A DNA stretch of 24,421 bases, taken from IMG/VR virus record IMGVR_UViG_3300031631_000546, positions 1 to 24,421 of that record; one strand, written 5' to 3'. This DNA comes from a virus. How positions within the stretch are numbered: the stretch's first letter is position 1; each line of letters opens with the position of its first letter. The position numbers were made by a program, and so were the translations under genes. Shown in pieces: positions 8,711 to 16,299 of the stretch. The notes beneath the pieces are model-generated. The model had not been told where the DNA came from. It made no database searches and saw only the letters and a program-made list of their open reading frames with translations.

Positions 8711-8817
8711 TGTGACTACACCCCGAGAGCCGCAAAACTCTTCAAGGTAGCAGTAGTCGGTAGTAGATGAGAGCGTCCCTGCCCTCACTGAGATTATACC
8801 CTGCGTGTGACTACACC
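8711..8817. repeat. 12-base direct repeat flanking a promoter
   Basis: TGTGACTACACC occurs at 8711-8722 and 8806-8817, on either side of the -10 box at 8793-8798. The right copy contains the stop codon of the upstream gene. Confidence 0.7.
8793..8798 (-). promoter_or_regulatory. -10 box (TATAAT) before the 292-residue virion gene
   Basis: The minus strand reads GCAGGGTATAATCTCAGTGA. Eighteen bases (8785-8802) are identical to the site before the capsid gene. It lies in the gap after the gene ending at 8811, with a leader of about 90 bases to the ATG at 8694. No clear TTGACA -35 is visible. Confidence 0.6.
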
Positions 8818-9254
8818 AGGGCGAGATTGTGTTTGCAGGTGAAGGTCAGCTCCCCCAGAAGCCAACCGTCTGCCACCGCACCCCGCTGGGAACGGGTGTA
8901 GATCACATGAAGCCATGTGCTTCGATGGATGGTGTGGATGGCCTTCAGCAAGTCGGCTTCCGCGTCCAGGGCGCTGTCATAGCCAGCCACCTGATCGAGA
9001 GCCGCGATGCTGACGCTGTAGCGGACGCCTACCATCGTGGTGACCTCCACCATCCCCCGCTGGGGGCCCCGAGTCGGAGTCGTGGAAGTGCAGCCCACGG
9101 AATAGCACCTGTCGGAGATGTTCTCCGAGTCCCACTCAGTGCCGAACAGATCATAGGGCACCGTGGACTCGCTCCACTCTGAGGCAGCCAGGGCGGTGAT
9201 GACAGCGGTAGAGACCGCCTGCCGCACTTCTGCGGCGGTGAAGGTGGAGGCCAT
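8811..9254 (-). CDS. Putative tail terminator / neck protein
   Basis: This 147-residue protein has the length and order of tail completion or terminator proteins: a helical start (TAAEVRQAVSTAVITALA), then beta strands (GMVEVTTMVGVRYSVSIAAL), a helix (SALDAEADLLKAIHTI) and final strands. Such proteins cap the tail tube and join it to the head. Its ATG overlaps the stop of the preceding connector gene (TGATG). The assignment rests on size, alternating structure and position. Confidence 0.5.
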   Translation of the reverse strand: MASTFTAAEVRQAVSTAVITALAASEWSESTVPYDLFGTEWDSENISDRCYSVGCTSTTPTRGPQRGMVEVTTMVGVRYSVSIAALDQVAGYDSALDAEADLLKAIHTIHRSTWLHVIYTRSQRGAVADGWLLGELTFTCKHNLALV

Positions 9255-10015
9255 CAGATCCCCCAGCCACCGCCCCAGGATGTGGTGGGCGGCTGGTTCA
9301 TGTAGACGACACCCTTGGAGGCCGCGAAGAGATCGTCGGAGTCGGCTACGCCATCATCTCCCGTGGCCTTGACGAACCTCAGCCGCTTCCAGGCCAGCTC
9401 GAACTCACGCTTGTGGGCCTGGGCGAGTTCCATCCAGCGACCACCCTGGGCCTTGGAGAAGTCAAGCATCACGAGGTGAAGCACAAGTTCCAGGTGAACC
9501 TCTCTCAGGCTCCAGCTGGAGACGATGTGCTCGGGGAATATACCTTGGCCTTCCAGGCGCCCCAGGATGCGCTTCCAGCCCTCGGTCACATAGCCTTGCC
9601 ATGTGGTAACGGTGGAGCCACGGTGGCGGCTGAGGTCGGTGTAGACGCTCTCAATGTCCTGGTCTGTGACCACCGGGTAGGCGGCGTGGAGCACGAGGGC
9701 AGCGTCCCTGCGATACGTCCTGGTGACGCCATCCGCGCAGATCAGTTCCCACTCTTCCCTGTACCCGTGACCCAGGCTCAGGGTGCTACCCAGGTCGGTG
9801 TCGCTGATGGAGTAGGTGGCCACGCTGGAAGCGATGGTGACTGAGCCGGTAACGATGGTCTCGGTGCCCTGGTCATACAGACTGAAGGTGCCCGAGGTTG
9901 GAGCAGCCAACGAGCCATCCCGGTACAGCGGGAGGCTCACGGTCTGTGTGCGTCCCCTCTCCAGGTAGTCTGGAAAGGCAACCCGCACCGAGTACAAGGT
10001 CTCTGCGCTCGACAT
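9254..10015 (-). CDS. Putative head-tail connector protein
   Basis: This 253-residue protein comes between the capsid group and the tail completion gene. The first about 95 residues are beta-rich and Ig-like (VSLPLYRDGSLAAPTSGTF, SVTIASSVATYSISD). The rest is helical (TDLSRHRGSTVTTWQGYVTEGWKRILGRLEGQG), as in adaptor proteins that dock under the portal. A GGGGGGTGAGAC ribosome site precedes the ATG at 10015. Connector function is inferred from gene order. Confidence 0.5.
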   Translation of the reverse strand: MSSAETLYSVRVAFPDYLERGRTQTVSLPLYRDGSLAAPTSGTFSLYDQGTETIVTGSVTIASSVATYSISDTDLGSTLSLGHGYREEWELICADGVTRTYRRDAALVLHAAYPVVTDQDIESVYTDLSRHRGSTVTTWQGYVTEGWKRILGRLEGQGIFPEHIVSSWSLREVHLELVLHLVMLDFSKAQGGRWMELAQAHKREFELAWKRLRFVKATGDDGVADSDDLFAASKGVVYMNQPPTTSWGGGWGI

Positions 10016-10017
10016 GT

Positions 10018-10031
10018 CTCACCCCCCGGTG
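10018..10031 (-). promoter_or_regulatory. TCACC-GGGG-GGTGA ribosome-site inverted repeat
   Basis: The Shine-Dalgarno G run before the connector ATG is the loop and right arm of a 5-base-pair inverted repeat. The same 14 bases occur before the gp10-like gene (6599-6612). Confidence 0.5.
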
Positions 10032-10037
10032 ATTCGT

Positions 10038-10187
10038 CTACTTGCGATCCCCGGACTCCCGTTCCTCATTGCGGATGCGGGCTTCCCGAGCCTTCTTCTT
10101 CGCGTGCTCTACGGGGATGCCAGCCTTGACCAGCCTCTCCACAGTGCGGTCGATTACCTGCCTGCCGTCTTGCTTCTCGCCACTCAT
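10038..10187 (-). CDS. Small basic hypothetical protein (49 residues)
   Basis: The ATG overlaps the TGA of the gene upstream (TGATG), and the frame ends in TAG just before the connector leader. The protein begins MSGEKQDGRQVIDRTVE and is highly charged and helical, with a KKKAREARIRNEERE stretch. Tight coupling to both neighbours supports it as a real gene. Its function is unknown; short helical proteins of this kind sometimes accompany head proteins. Confidence 0.65.
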   Translation of the reverse strand: MSGEKQDGRQVIDRTVERLVKAGIPVEHAKKKAREARIRNEERESGDRK

Positions 10188-10852
10188 CACTCCCCCTTGG
10201 CCTTGCAGCTCAGGGGCTTGGCCTGAGAGGCGTTGAGCGCCTCCAGGGCGGCTTCGGCCTCGGCCTGCTGTTGCTTGGCCTTGGGCAGATGGATGTCCTT
10301 CTGGATGCGTCCCAGGCGGCGCTGAAGCCGCTGACGCAGACGGTTGAGCACCTTCGGTCGGGGCTCACCGATACGCCCTTCTTCCACCAGCGACCGACGC
10401 CAGGCGTTGAAGCCGTCGTGGTCGAAACTCGGGTCATGATCCCCATCCGGGTAGACCCGATACCGCTCCCACTTGAGATGGTAACTGGTGCCCCGAATAC
10501 TGGGGATGCTCACCGTATAGGTCTCGGTGTCGGTGAGGGTGGCCTGCCCATCGTCCTCTAGCTTCGCCCGCATCCGTCCGGTGCGGGTGGGCTCCTTGGG
10601 GTTCTTCGCCTGCTCCGCCATGATGCAACCAGGGCGGATGGGGATGCGACGGAGGAGCGGGAGGAACTCCCACTGCCCACCGTGCTCCACCAACTCCCAG
10701 TTGTTGTGGTGGTGTACAAGGTAGAATGGCCAGCCCCGATCCTCACCGAAGTCAGGAAGGGTGCCGCCTGCGGTCTCGCCACGGGAAACGGTGGTGCCTG
10801 TGACGAAGCCCTCGGAGTCTACTACCGGGGCTGGTGCCAGTGTCTTAGCCAT
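10187..10852 (-). CDS. Virion-region protein of unknown function (221 residues)
   Basis: This gene lies directly after the major capsid gene, separated from it by a strong hairpin. The N-terminal half is mixed (GWPFYLVHHHNNWELVEHGGQ), with aromatic and His residues. The C-terminal third (about residues 165-221) is a long basic-acidic helix (RLRQRLQRRLGRIQKDIH) likely to form a coiled coil. The ATG follows AGAGGACAGACCCATC. It may be a head completion or minor capsid protein. I do not recognise a family. Confidence 0.6.
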   Translation of the reverse strand: MAKTLAPAPVVDSEGFVTGTTVSRGETAGGTLPDFGEDRGWPFYLVHHHNNWELVEHGGQWEFLPLLRRIPIRPGCIMAEQAKNPKEPTRTGRMRAKLEDDGQATLTDTETYTVSIPSIRGTSYHLKWERYRVYPDGDHDPSFDHDGFNAWRRSLVEEGRIGEPRPKVLNRLRQRLQRRLGRIQKDIHLPKAKQQQAEAEAALEALNASQAKPLSCKAKGE

Positions 10853-10878
10853 GATGGGTCTGTCCTCTTGCGGGGGTT

Positions 10879-10941
10879 GGTAGCCCTGGGGGACGGAGGC
10901 CCCGGAGGACAGGGATCGAGACCCCCACCCCCAGGGCTACC
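10879..10941 (-). terminator. 14-base inverted repeat hairpin after the capsid gene
   Basis: GGTAGCCCTGGGGG (10879-10892) and CCCCCAGGGCTACC (10928-10941) are perfect inverted repeats around a 35-base loop that is itself rich in G and C runs. The hairpin starts 8 bases after the capsid stop codon. No U run follows it in either direction, so it may be a weak or factor-dependent terminator, a processing site or an mRNA-protecting structure that favours capsid synthesis. Confidence 0.65.
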
Positions 10942-10948
10942 TCAGGGT

Positions 10949-11866
10949 CTAGGTGCTGCTCAGGAGGCCGACGATGCGCGCCTGCTCACGGATGGTCTGA
11001 CCATCGTAGGCGTTGCCCACGATCTCCAGGGTCGCAGCGGAGCTGTTGACCTCGAAGTCGATCACGACGGGCATCCCAGCGGGCTTCACGTTGCCCGCGT
11101 TTGTGATGACCGAGGTGGGGCTGCCGACACCGTAGGCGATGGCTCCGACACCCATCACAGCACCCTCATACTTGGAGGCTGCCGTGGTGACGTAGGTCGA
11201 CGGGAAGATCGCGATGCCCAGCAGTTCCTCGGCTCCAAGGGCCTTGTACGCCTGCACATCTCCACGGTAGGCGACGGGGCCCACTTCGGAACGGAGGGAG
11301 TCGCGGATCTGGCTGCACTGTTGGGGGCTGAACATTGCGAACAGATTGCCCCGGTAGCCGTTGGCGCTGAAGGTGTCGATTACGTCGTAGAGATCATCCA
11401 CGGTCGCAGTGCTCGTGGCAGTGATGTTCGTGGTCGCCCCAGCCACGGTGGTGCCCAGGTTGGTCATCCAGCCCGCGTCATAGGAGGCGAGCATGGTGCC
11501 GCCGATGGCCTTGGGATCGAATCCCCAGGAGCCACCGACGATCTGAGTCAGCTGGGACTCGTCCAGGCGGAGAGCCCGACGAGCGATGGTGACATCGGCG
11601 TAGGCTCCAGTAACGCTGGAGGCAGCCACATCCGTGGTTTCGGCAGCCGTGGTGGCCATGGGCAGGGAGTGCCCCAGCCCGATGAGGCGGTGGCGAAGAA
11701 CGTTGGAGCCCGCGCCGGATGCGTCACCGATCCAGTAGACGATGGGGCTGTTGCGGAGGCTGAGGTCATCAGCCAGAGAGAGAGCCATATACTGCTCAGC
11801 CATTGCGAGATCGTTCAAGATCCCTTCGCTGACCAGATTGGCCGTGGTGAACGAGGAAAACGCCAT
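10949..11866 (-). CDS. Major capsid protein (HK97-type, inferred)
   Basis: This 305-residue protein follows the scaffold gene and has its own promoter-like site, leader and downstream hairpin, the usual setting of the most abundant virion protein. It starts with a helical N-arm (SEGILNDLAMAEQYMALSLADD). Further on it shows the alternating strands and helices of HK97-fold capsids, such as ARRALRLDESQLTQIVGG (about residues 95-112) and a P-domain-like helix TATVDDLYDVIDTFSANG. A GGGGGGACATC ribosome site precedes the ATG. I see no prohead protease gene in the module. Confidence 0.82.
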   Translation of the reverse strand: MAFSSFTTANLVSEGILNDLAMAEQYMALSLADDLSLRNSPIVYWIGDASGAGSNVLRHRLIGLGHSLPMATTAAETTDVAASSVTGAYADVTIARRALRLDESQLTQIVGGSWGFDPKAIGGTMLASYDAGWMTNLGTTVAGATTNITATSTATVDDLYDVIDTFSANGYRGNLFAMFSPQQCSQIRDSLRSEVGPVAYRGDVQAYKALGAEELLGIAIFPSTYVTTAASKYEGAVMGVGAIAYGVGSPTSVITNAGNVKPAGMPVVIDFEVNSSAATLEIVGNAYDGQTIREQARIVGLLSST

Positions 11867-12025
11867 GATGTCCCCCCAAGGGAATAGCGGTGGTTTCGTT
11901 GGAATCCGCCGTTATCGCTGTTCCCCTCGGCCTATGGCCTGATGGGGCACCCGTGGAGGTGACCGGAGCTACCGTCAGCGGCTGTCGTCTGTCACTGAGA
12001 TTATACCCTCAGTGTTGTGTAACTG
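11867..12025 (-). promoter_or_regulatory. Capsid gene leader with -10 box at 12000-12005
   Basis: The minus strand reads CTGAGGGTATAATCTCAGTGA, and the -10 is flanked by the inverted repeat CACTGAG/CTCAGTG. A TAGCAG hexamer lies 17 bases upstream of TATAAT. The site starts about 20 bases after the scaffold stop codon. It gives a leader of about 125 bases with possible hairpins, ending in TTCCCTTGGGGGGAC before the ATG. Confidence 0.62.
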
Positions 12026-12688
12026 CTAAGTGTTGCTACGATCCTGGTTGCGCTGTTGGTACAGAGCCTCCCAGGCATCCATGTTGTCCGCCTGCCTGAT
12101 GGTGCCCACGTCCATTCCACCAGCTGGGGGTGGCGGAGAGGGCTGCTGCCCACGCATGGTGGACTGCCACTGTGGCTGGGGCTGCTGTCCCGTGGGAGCC
12201 GTCTGTGTGGCTCCAGTGGGCTGCTGTGTGGGCTGGGGTGCAGCGGCGCTCTGTCCCTCTTGCTCGGGGGTGAAGAGATGCCGCAGGTAGGTGGGTGCCT
12301 GGGTTGGGTCGGCCTTGGCACCCTCAAGCCAGCCGCCGAAGTCCACCTGATCCTTCTTGGCCAGCCCGCCCATCGCCTTGGTGTGCGCCCATTCCAGCGC
12401 CTCGATGGTCTCGGCGTCGCTGACTCCGTGCTGGGTGGCGGCCTGATAGCGCCCGAACTTCCCCTCGGCCTGGCCCAGTTTGGTGGTCAAGTCCTGCACC
12501 TGGGTAGCCAGGGTGTCGGCGGTGGTTGCGCGGCCTTCTACCTCACCGAGCTTCCCCAAGGCTTCCTTGGCCTTGGTTTCCCATTCGGTGGCTCGGGTGG
12601 ACACCTTGCCCACGCGGTCACGGACGATGGTCTCCACATCGCTCTTCAGGATGAAGACCTGACCCTCGTGTTCGATCTCAGTAGCCAT
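12026..12688 (-). CDS. Capsid scaffolding protein
   Basis: This 220-residue acidic, helical protein lies between portal and capsid genes, the standard scaffold position. Residues 20-80 form a probable coiled coil (SDVETIVRDRVGKVSTRATE). Residues 145-195 are low-complexity Gln, Pro and Thr, and a short helix ends the protein. This matches scaffolds that guide procapsid assembly and then leave the shell. The ribosome site AGGAGGACAGGCATC precedes the ATG and overlaps the portal stop codon region. Confidence 0.8.
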   Translation of the reverse strand: MATEIEHEGQVFILKSDVETIVRDRVGKVSTRATEWETKAKEALGKLGEVEGRATTADTLATQVQDLTTKLGQAEGKFGRYQAATQHGVSDAETIEALEWAHTKAMGGLAKKDQVDFGGWLEGAKADPTQAPTYLRHLFTPEQEGQSAAAPQPTQQPTGATQTAPTGQQPQPQWQSTMRGQQPSPPPPAGGMDVGTIRQADNMDAWEALYQQRNQDRSNT

Positions 12689-12701
12689 GATGCCTGTCCT
12701 C

Positions 12702-14126
12702 CTACGCTGTCATTGACATTGCGGGGAACAGGGCGTTCTCCCGCTGGATTCGTTGCAGTTCCTGGATGGCCTGATCTCTCGTCAGGCCGGGATGCAGGCG
12801 TCGGAAGCCGTCCACCTTGCTCATCAGCCCCGTGTTGATCTTGGCCAGGATGTCCTCACGCTGCGCCTGGAGTTCCCCCCCACTCAGGGGCAGGCTCGGG
12901 TACGAGATGGCGTACCCGGACTCGGGGTAGCTGGTGCCGGTGGAGCGGTTGAGAATCTTGGCGGTGATGCCGAGAAGCTCAAGGTCACCTGCCCTCAACA
13001 TGGGCTCCACACGAGCCTGAGCGCTGCGGAGTCCCTCACGGGAGATGGAGAGGCTGACTCCGGATCTGGGGTCTGCCCCGGTGCGGACGAGGTCGGCGGG
13101 GCTCACCCCGGCATACTCGGCCAGCCCCGCTTCGAAGGCTTGGAGAGCCTGGATGGAGGTCAGCGGGTCGAACCCTGGCTTGAGTTGCACCACGGACGGC
13201 TGCCCCTGGTAGTCCTCCACGGGAGCCGCCTCGATGATGGCACCGGGCTCTACGCTGATGACATTCCGCCTGGACTTCTTGCCCGGGGAGGCCACCTCTA
13301 CACCCGTGACCCGACCACCCATCAGGATGACCGTGGCGAAGGAGCCGTCCTTCACACCATGGACAAAAAACGTAGTGAGGACACCGACTGTCAGGCTTCC
13401 GAGCACGCATTCAATCCCCGTCCAGGAATTCCACAACTTCCCGGTTCGCTCCGCGTGGTACATCGCCACAGGCAGGAAGGGCATGCCGTCACCATCGCGG
13501 TAGCGGTAGTCGCCTTCAGGCAGGTACAGATCGGTGAGATCCTTCTTGCGGTCAGCGTCGACCACGAGGTGGGCTGGGTGATCGAGGTCGGTGATGTCCA
13601 GTACCTCCCACACCCACTCACTCTTCCCCGTCTCGGGGTTGACCCTGAGCTGCATCTCTTCCATGGCCACCGGACGATCCGGGGCTTCAGGGAGGGCACG
13701 GGCGACCACCTGGTCAGGGCTGAGAGGCCGATACAGAAGGCCACCACGAGGGCTCCAGTCCGCTCTCACAGGAACTTCTCTGAGGCCGATGAGGTCGGTG
13801 GATACACGCTGCTGAAGTTGCCAGAGCCCCGTCTGCGTCACCTGATGGAGCATAGGTTCGGAGCCCGCTTCCCCTGCCACTGTGGGCGGCTCTCGGTAGA
13901 GGGTGCCACCGACCTGTCCCACGAGGGAGGCGAAGGGATTCCTGCTTGCCTCGGGGATGCCCCAATTCTGCACACGGTCTGCGGAGATGTGGCGTTCCAG
14001 AGCCTTCTTCAGATCCTTCAGCCACAATCCAGAGAGCATCCTAATCCGCAGGGATTGGTGCTCCGCCCTCTTGTGGTCGTATGTGCTGGGCATAGCCGGA
14101 CGGCTAGGCGTAGTGCTGTCTGTCAT
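12702..14126 (-). CDS. Portal protein
   Basis: This 474-residue protein follows the large terminase gene and precedes the scaffold gene. It fits the dodecameric portal through which DNA is packaged. Portal-like features include a helical start (HKRAEHQSLRIRMLSGLWLKDL), a central strand-rich wing (residues about 150-270) and a helical stem and clip with QALQAFEAGLAEYAGVSP (about residues 325-342). A C-terminal helix (LTRDQAIQELQRIQRENALFP) ends the protein. I prefer the ATG at 14126 because GGGGGGACAACAC precedes it; an in-frame ATG at 14141 is possible. A promoter-like box lies just upstream. Confidence 0.82.
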   Translation of the reverse strand: MTDSTTPSRPAMPSTYDHKRAEHQSLRIRMLSGLWLKDLKKALERHISADRVQNWGIPEASRNPFASLVGQVGGTLYREPPTVAGEAGSEPMLHQVTQTGLWQLQQRVSTDLIGLREVPVRADWSPRGGLLYRPLSPDQVVARALPEAPDRPVAMEEMQLRVNPETGKSEWVWEVLDITDLDHPAHLVVDADRKKDLTDLYLPEGDYRYRDGDGMPFLPVAMYHAERTGKLWNSWTGIECVLGSLTVGVLTTFFVHGVKDGSFATVILMGGRVTGVEVASPGKKSRRNVISVEPGAIIEAAPVEDYQGQPSVVQLKPGFDPLTSIQALQAFEAGLAEYAGVSPADLVRTGADPRSGVSLSISREGLRSAQARVEPMLRAGDLELLGITAKILNRSTGTSYPESGYAISYPSLPLSGGELQAQREDILAKINTGLMSKVDGFRRLHPGLTRDQAIQELQRIQRENALFPAMSMTA

Positions 14127-14157
14127 GTGTTGTCCCCCCATGGATGGGACTATCGCA

Positions 14158-14163
14158 ATTATA
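14158..14163 (-). promoter_or_regulatory. -10 box (TATAAT) before the portal gene
   Basis: The minus strand reads GTGACGGTATAATTGCG, 8 bases past the terminase stop codon. Predicted transcripts would have a short leader of about 25 bases. CCCAT-CC-ATGGG forms a small inverted repeat beside the portal ribosome site. Confidence 0.55.
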
Positions 14164-14170
14164 CCGTCAC

Positions 14171-15682
14171 TCAGAAGGAACGGTAGAGGGTTCTCGGTGC
14201 GTGTGTTTTTGTCGGTGTGATCAGGTGTCTGCAGGCGTAGCGCACTGAGTCGATCTGGTCTTTCTCAGGAGCACGATCACCACCGTTGAACTTGTTGAAG
14301 CACTCGATGGTGCGAGTACAGGCGGCGTCGATGAAGAAGTGGCCAGGGCGGATCATCGCGTCGTTGAGCCAACGGTAGCCACGGAACACTGCTCCACGCC
14401 CAGCACCCTTGCCTGTCTTGACGCCACGGATGATCGGACGGAGACCTCGGGTTGTCCCGAGGGCATCCTCCAATGCTTCCAGCATGGCGCTGTTGCTCTT
14501 CTTCGCGTTGATCCCTCGCTTGCCCGAGTAGGCGACATCTCCCCAGGCGTAGTCCAGTTCCGACCATTGTACGCCCCTTGCTGAGAGCATGGAGAGCACT
14601 GCGGCTGCATCCATGTCCAGGGTGGATGAGCGGTCGGGGGAATACTCCCCAATGATGTAGACCTTCGGGTGCTTCCCACTCTCATCTATGGCGGCAAGGC
14701 AGGCTGCTGTCCTGAGACGATCCAGGCCGTAGTCGGCTCCGAAAGTCAGCGTCACAGAGCCCTGCGGTGCCACCTGGGACGAGAGCAGGTTGGGGATGAC
14801 GTGCTCGGTCTCGTGGAAGTTCTCGAAGATCCGATCTGTATGTCGGAACTCGAACTCGCCATGGATTGTGACTGGAGCCTCCCAGGAAAGGGTCTCGGCC
14901 TCCACCTGCTCAATCCAGGTGGCATCGCAGAGGGTGCCATCTGTCAGGCGGATGGGCTGGTCGGTGCCGTGGAAGCAGAGGTTCTGCGGCTCCAGGCGGA
15001 AGTGAAGATCCCGAATACGACCGGCCTCGACTTCCTCGCGAAGCCAGTCAACTGGGGCATTGACTGGCGTGAGACTCAGGATGACCGTCCCCGCCCTGTG
15101 CTGCACCCGCTTCTGCACCTCGCCGTAGATACGGGCATCGGGAGGGGGCTCATCGAAGATGGCGAAGTCGATAGTGGCACCGGCCAGGGCGAGCCCCCCC
15201 TGCCTCGCAGTCTTGATGCGGAGCAGGGAGCCGTTGAGGAATCTCACCGCAGGGTTGCGACCACGAAAGCCCTTGACCGGATCGAATTCGACCGAGGGAT
15301 CCAGGGCGGCTTTGGGTAGCAACTCCCACAGCTTCTGCTGGATGGCCAGGGACTGCGACCACGAGGCGGTGATGATCCAGCCTTCTACCGGGGCAGAGGG
15401 GATCGCCTTCAGGGGGTGGTGCCCGATGCAGCGGTAGATGGCCTCGGCCAAGGCAGCGGTGGTCTTCCCTTGGCTCTGATTCCCACACCGCAAGAGCACC
15501 ACTCTCTCGGTGGCCGAGAGGAGAGAGTGCTGGGCAGGCAACCACCGCATGAAGTCCAACGGTGAAGCCTCTGCGCGCCGCCCCAACTCACGGAGAGCAC
15601 CCAGCAGGGCTACCCCTGCCTCGGGGTTCTGATCAGCGCAGGAATCCTGCGCGGATTGCCTTCCTGTCCCCCCGTCCCTCAT
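14171..15682 (-). CDS. Terminase large subunit
   Basis: This 503-residue packaging motor couples ATP hydrolysis to DNA translocation and cuts the concatemer. Walker A is GNQSQGKTT at residues 67-75 and Walker B with its catalytic acid is AIFDEPP at 174-180. The C-terminal RNase H-like nuclease shows acidic residues in FGADYG (D317), IIGEY (E346) and WGDVAY (D382). A late acidic pair (KDQIDS, 475-480) may complete the site. The ATG overlaps the small subunit stop (TGATG). Residues about 10-17 (SAQDSCAD) are encoded by palindrome copy 2, an apparent in-frame insertion near the N-terminus. Confidence 0.92.
   Translation of the reverse strand: MRDGGTGRQSAQDSCADQNPEAGVALLGALRELGRRAEASPLDFMRWLPAQHSLLSATERVVLLRCGNQSQGKTTAALAEAIYRCIGHHPLKAIPSAPVEGWIITASWSQSLAIQQKLWELLPKAALDPSVEFDPVKGFRGRNPAVRFLNGSLLRIKTARQGGLALAGATIDFAIFDEPPPDARIYGEVQKRVQHRAGTVILSLTPVNAPVDWLREEVEAGRIRDLHFRLEPQNLCFHGTDQPIRLTDGTLCDATWIEQVEAETLSWEAPVTIHGEFEFRHTDRIFENFHETEHVIPNLLSSQVAPQGSVTLTFGADYGLDRLRTAACLAAIDESGKHPKVYIIGEYSPDRSSTLDMDAAAVLSMLSARGVQWSELDYAWGDVAYSGKRGINAKKSNSAMLEALEDALGTTRGLRPIIRGVKTGKGAGRGAVFRGYRWLNDAMIRPGHFFIDAACTRTIECFNKFNGGDRAPEKDQIDSVRYACRHLITPTKTHAPRTLYRSF
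15636..15652. repeat. AGGAWTCCT palindrome, copy 2 (17 bases, in coding)
   Basis: GCGCAGGA-A-TCCTGCGC is a perfect odd palindrome inside the start of the large terminase gene. On the minus strand it reads AQDSCA. Confidence 0.9.
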
Positions 15683-16299
15683 CAGATCTTCCCATCGTCC
15701 AGGGCGGCTCTCAGGGCGTCCCTGAGCGCCGTGGGCATGGCGGCTATCGCTGCCTTGGCCTCGGCCAGCACCTCATCGGTGGAGGCCACCTGGGCACGCT
15801 GAGCGGCTTCCTGGGCGTCCCGTTCCCTGATGGATGCGAGCGCCAGGGCTTCCTGCTCCAGGAGCCTTGCGGCTGCCACCATCGAGCCTCGGGACTGTGC
15901 ATCGCGGCGGAGACCACGGACATCCCGCAGATGAGCCAGGAGGGGATCGGTGTCGGCGGCCTCAGGCTGGTCAGCCTCAGGTTCAGGTGGCGGAACGTCC
16001 AGCCCCGTGACCCTGGCCTGCAAGTTGCGGAGCGTGGCCACAGGAGCCCAGCGCCGGTCGGTCTGGGCTTGGCGGAGGTCAGCGTCCAGGTCAAGGAGGA
16101 AACGGGTACGACGATCCTCACGGGTGCCCAGCATCTCATCGCGGAGGTAGCCGACCACCACATCTCGATCCCTGTAGATCGTCTTGGTGCTCACCCCAGC
16201 CTGCTTGGCCAAGGTGGTCATCCACGAGCCCGAGTAGCCATGCTCCCGCATGGCCACCTCAACAGCCTGGAGACGCTTAGCCCTGGTCATCTTGGACAT
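15682..16299 (-). CDS. Putative terminase small subunit
   Basis: The gene lies just before the large subunit and overlaps it (TGATG). From the ATG at 16299 it encodes 205 residues. A helix-turn-helix (WMTTLAKQAGVSTKTIYRDRDVVVGYL, about residues 26-52) would bind the packaging site on DNA. A long helical C-terminal half would oligomerise and contact the large subunit. An earlier in-frame ATG at 16413 would add 38 residues but overlaps the upstream gene and has a poor ribosome site. ATG codons at 16299 or 16290 fit better. The call is by order and domain type; sequence families of small terminases diverge strongly. Confidence 0.7.
   Translation of the reverse strand: MSKMTRAKRLQAVEVAMREHGYSGSWMTTLAKQAGVSTKTIYRDRDVVVGYLRDEMLGTREDRRTRFLLDLDADLRQAQTDRRWAPVATLRNLQARVTGLDVPPPEPEADQPEAADTDPLLAHLRDVRGLRRDAQSRGSMVAAARLLEQEALALASIRERDAQEAAQRAQVASTDEVLAEAKAAIAAMPTALRDALRAALDDGKI

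Noticed and set aside
11510-11535. TCGAATCCCC resembling a tRNA T-arm
   Set aside because: It is inside the capsid coding sequence and no acceptor or anticodon stem can be drawn around it.
10682-11887. Plus-strand open frame of 401 codons opposite the capsid gene
   Set aside because: Antisense shadow; the minus-strand frame has promoter, ribosome site and gene order in its favour.
11892-11900. TTGGAATCC in the capsid leader as another palindrome copy
   Set aside because: Only GGAATCC matches; the arms do not pair beyond 7 bases, so it is likely chance.
12753-14186. Plus-strand open frame of 477 codons opposite the portal gene
   Set aside because: It mirrors the portal gene, its composition is rich in Gly, His and Arg, and the minus-strand product fits its neighbours.
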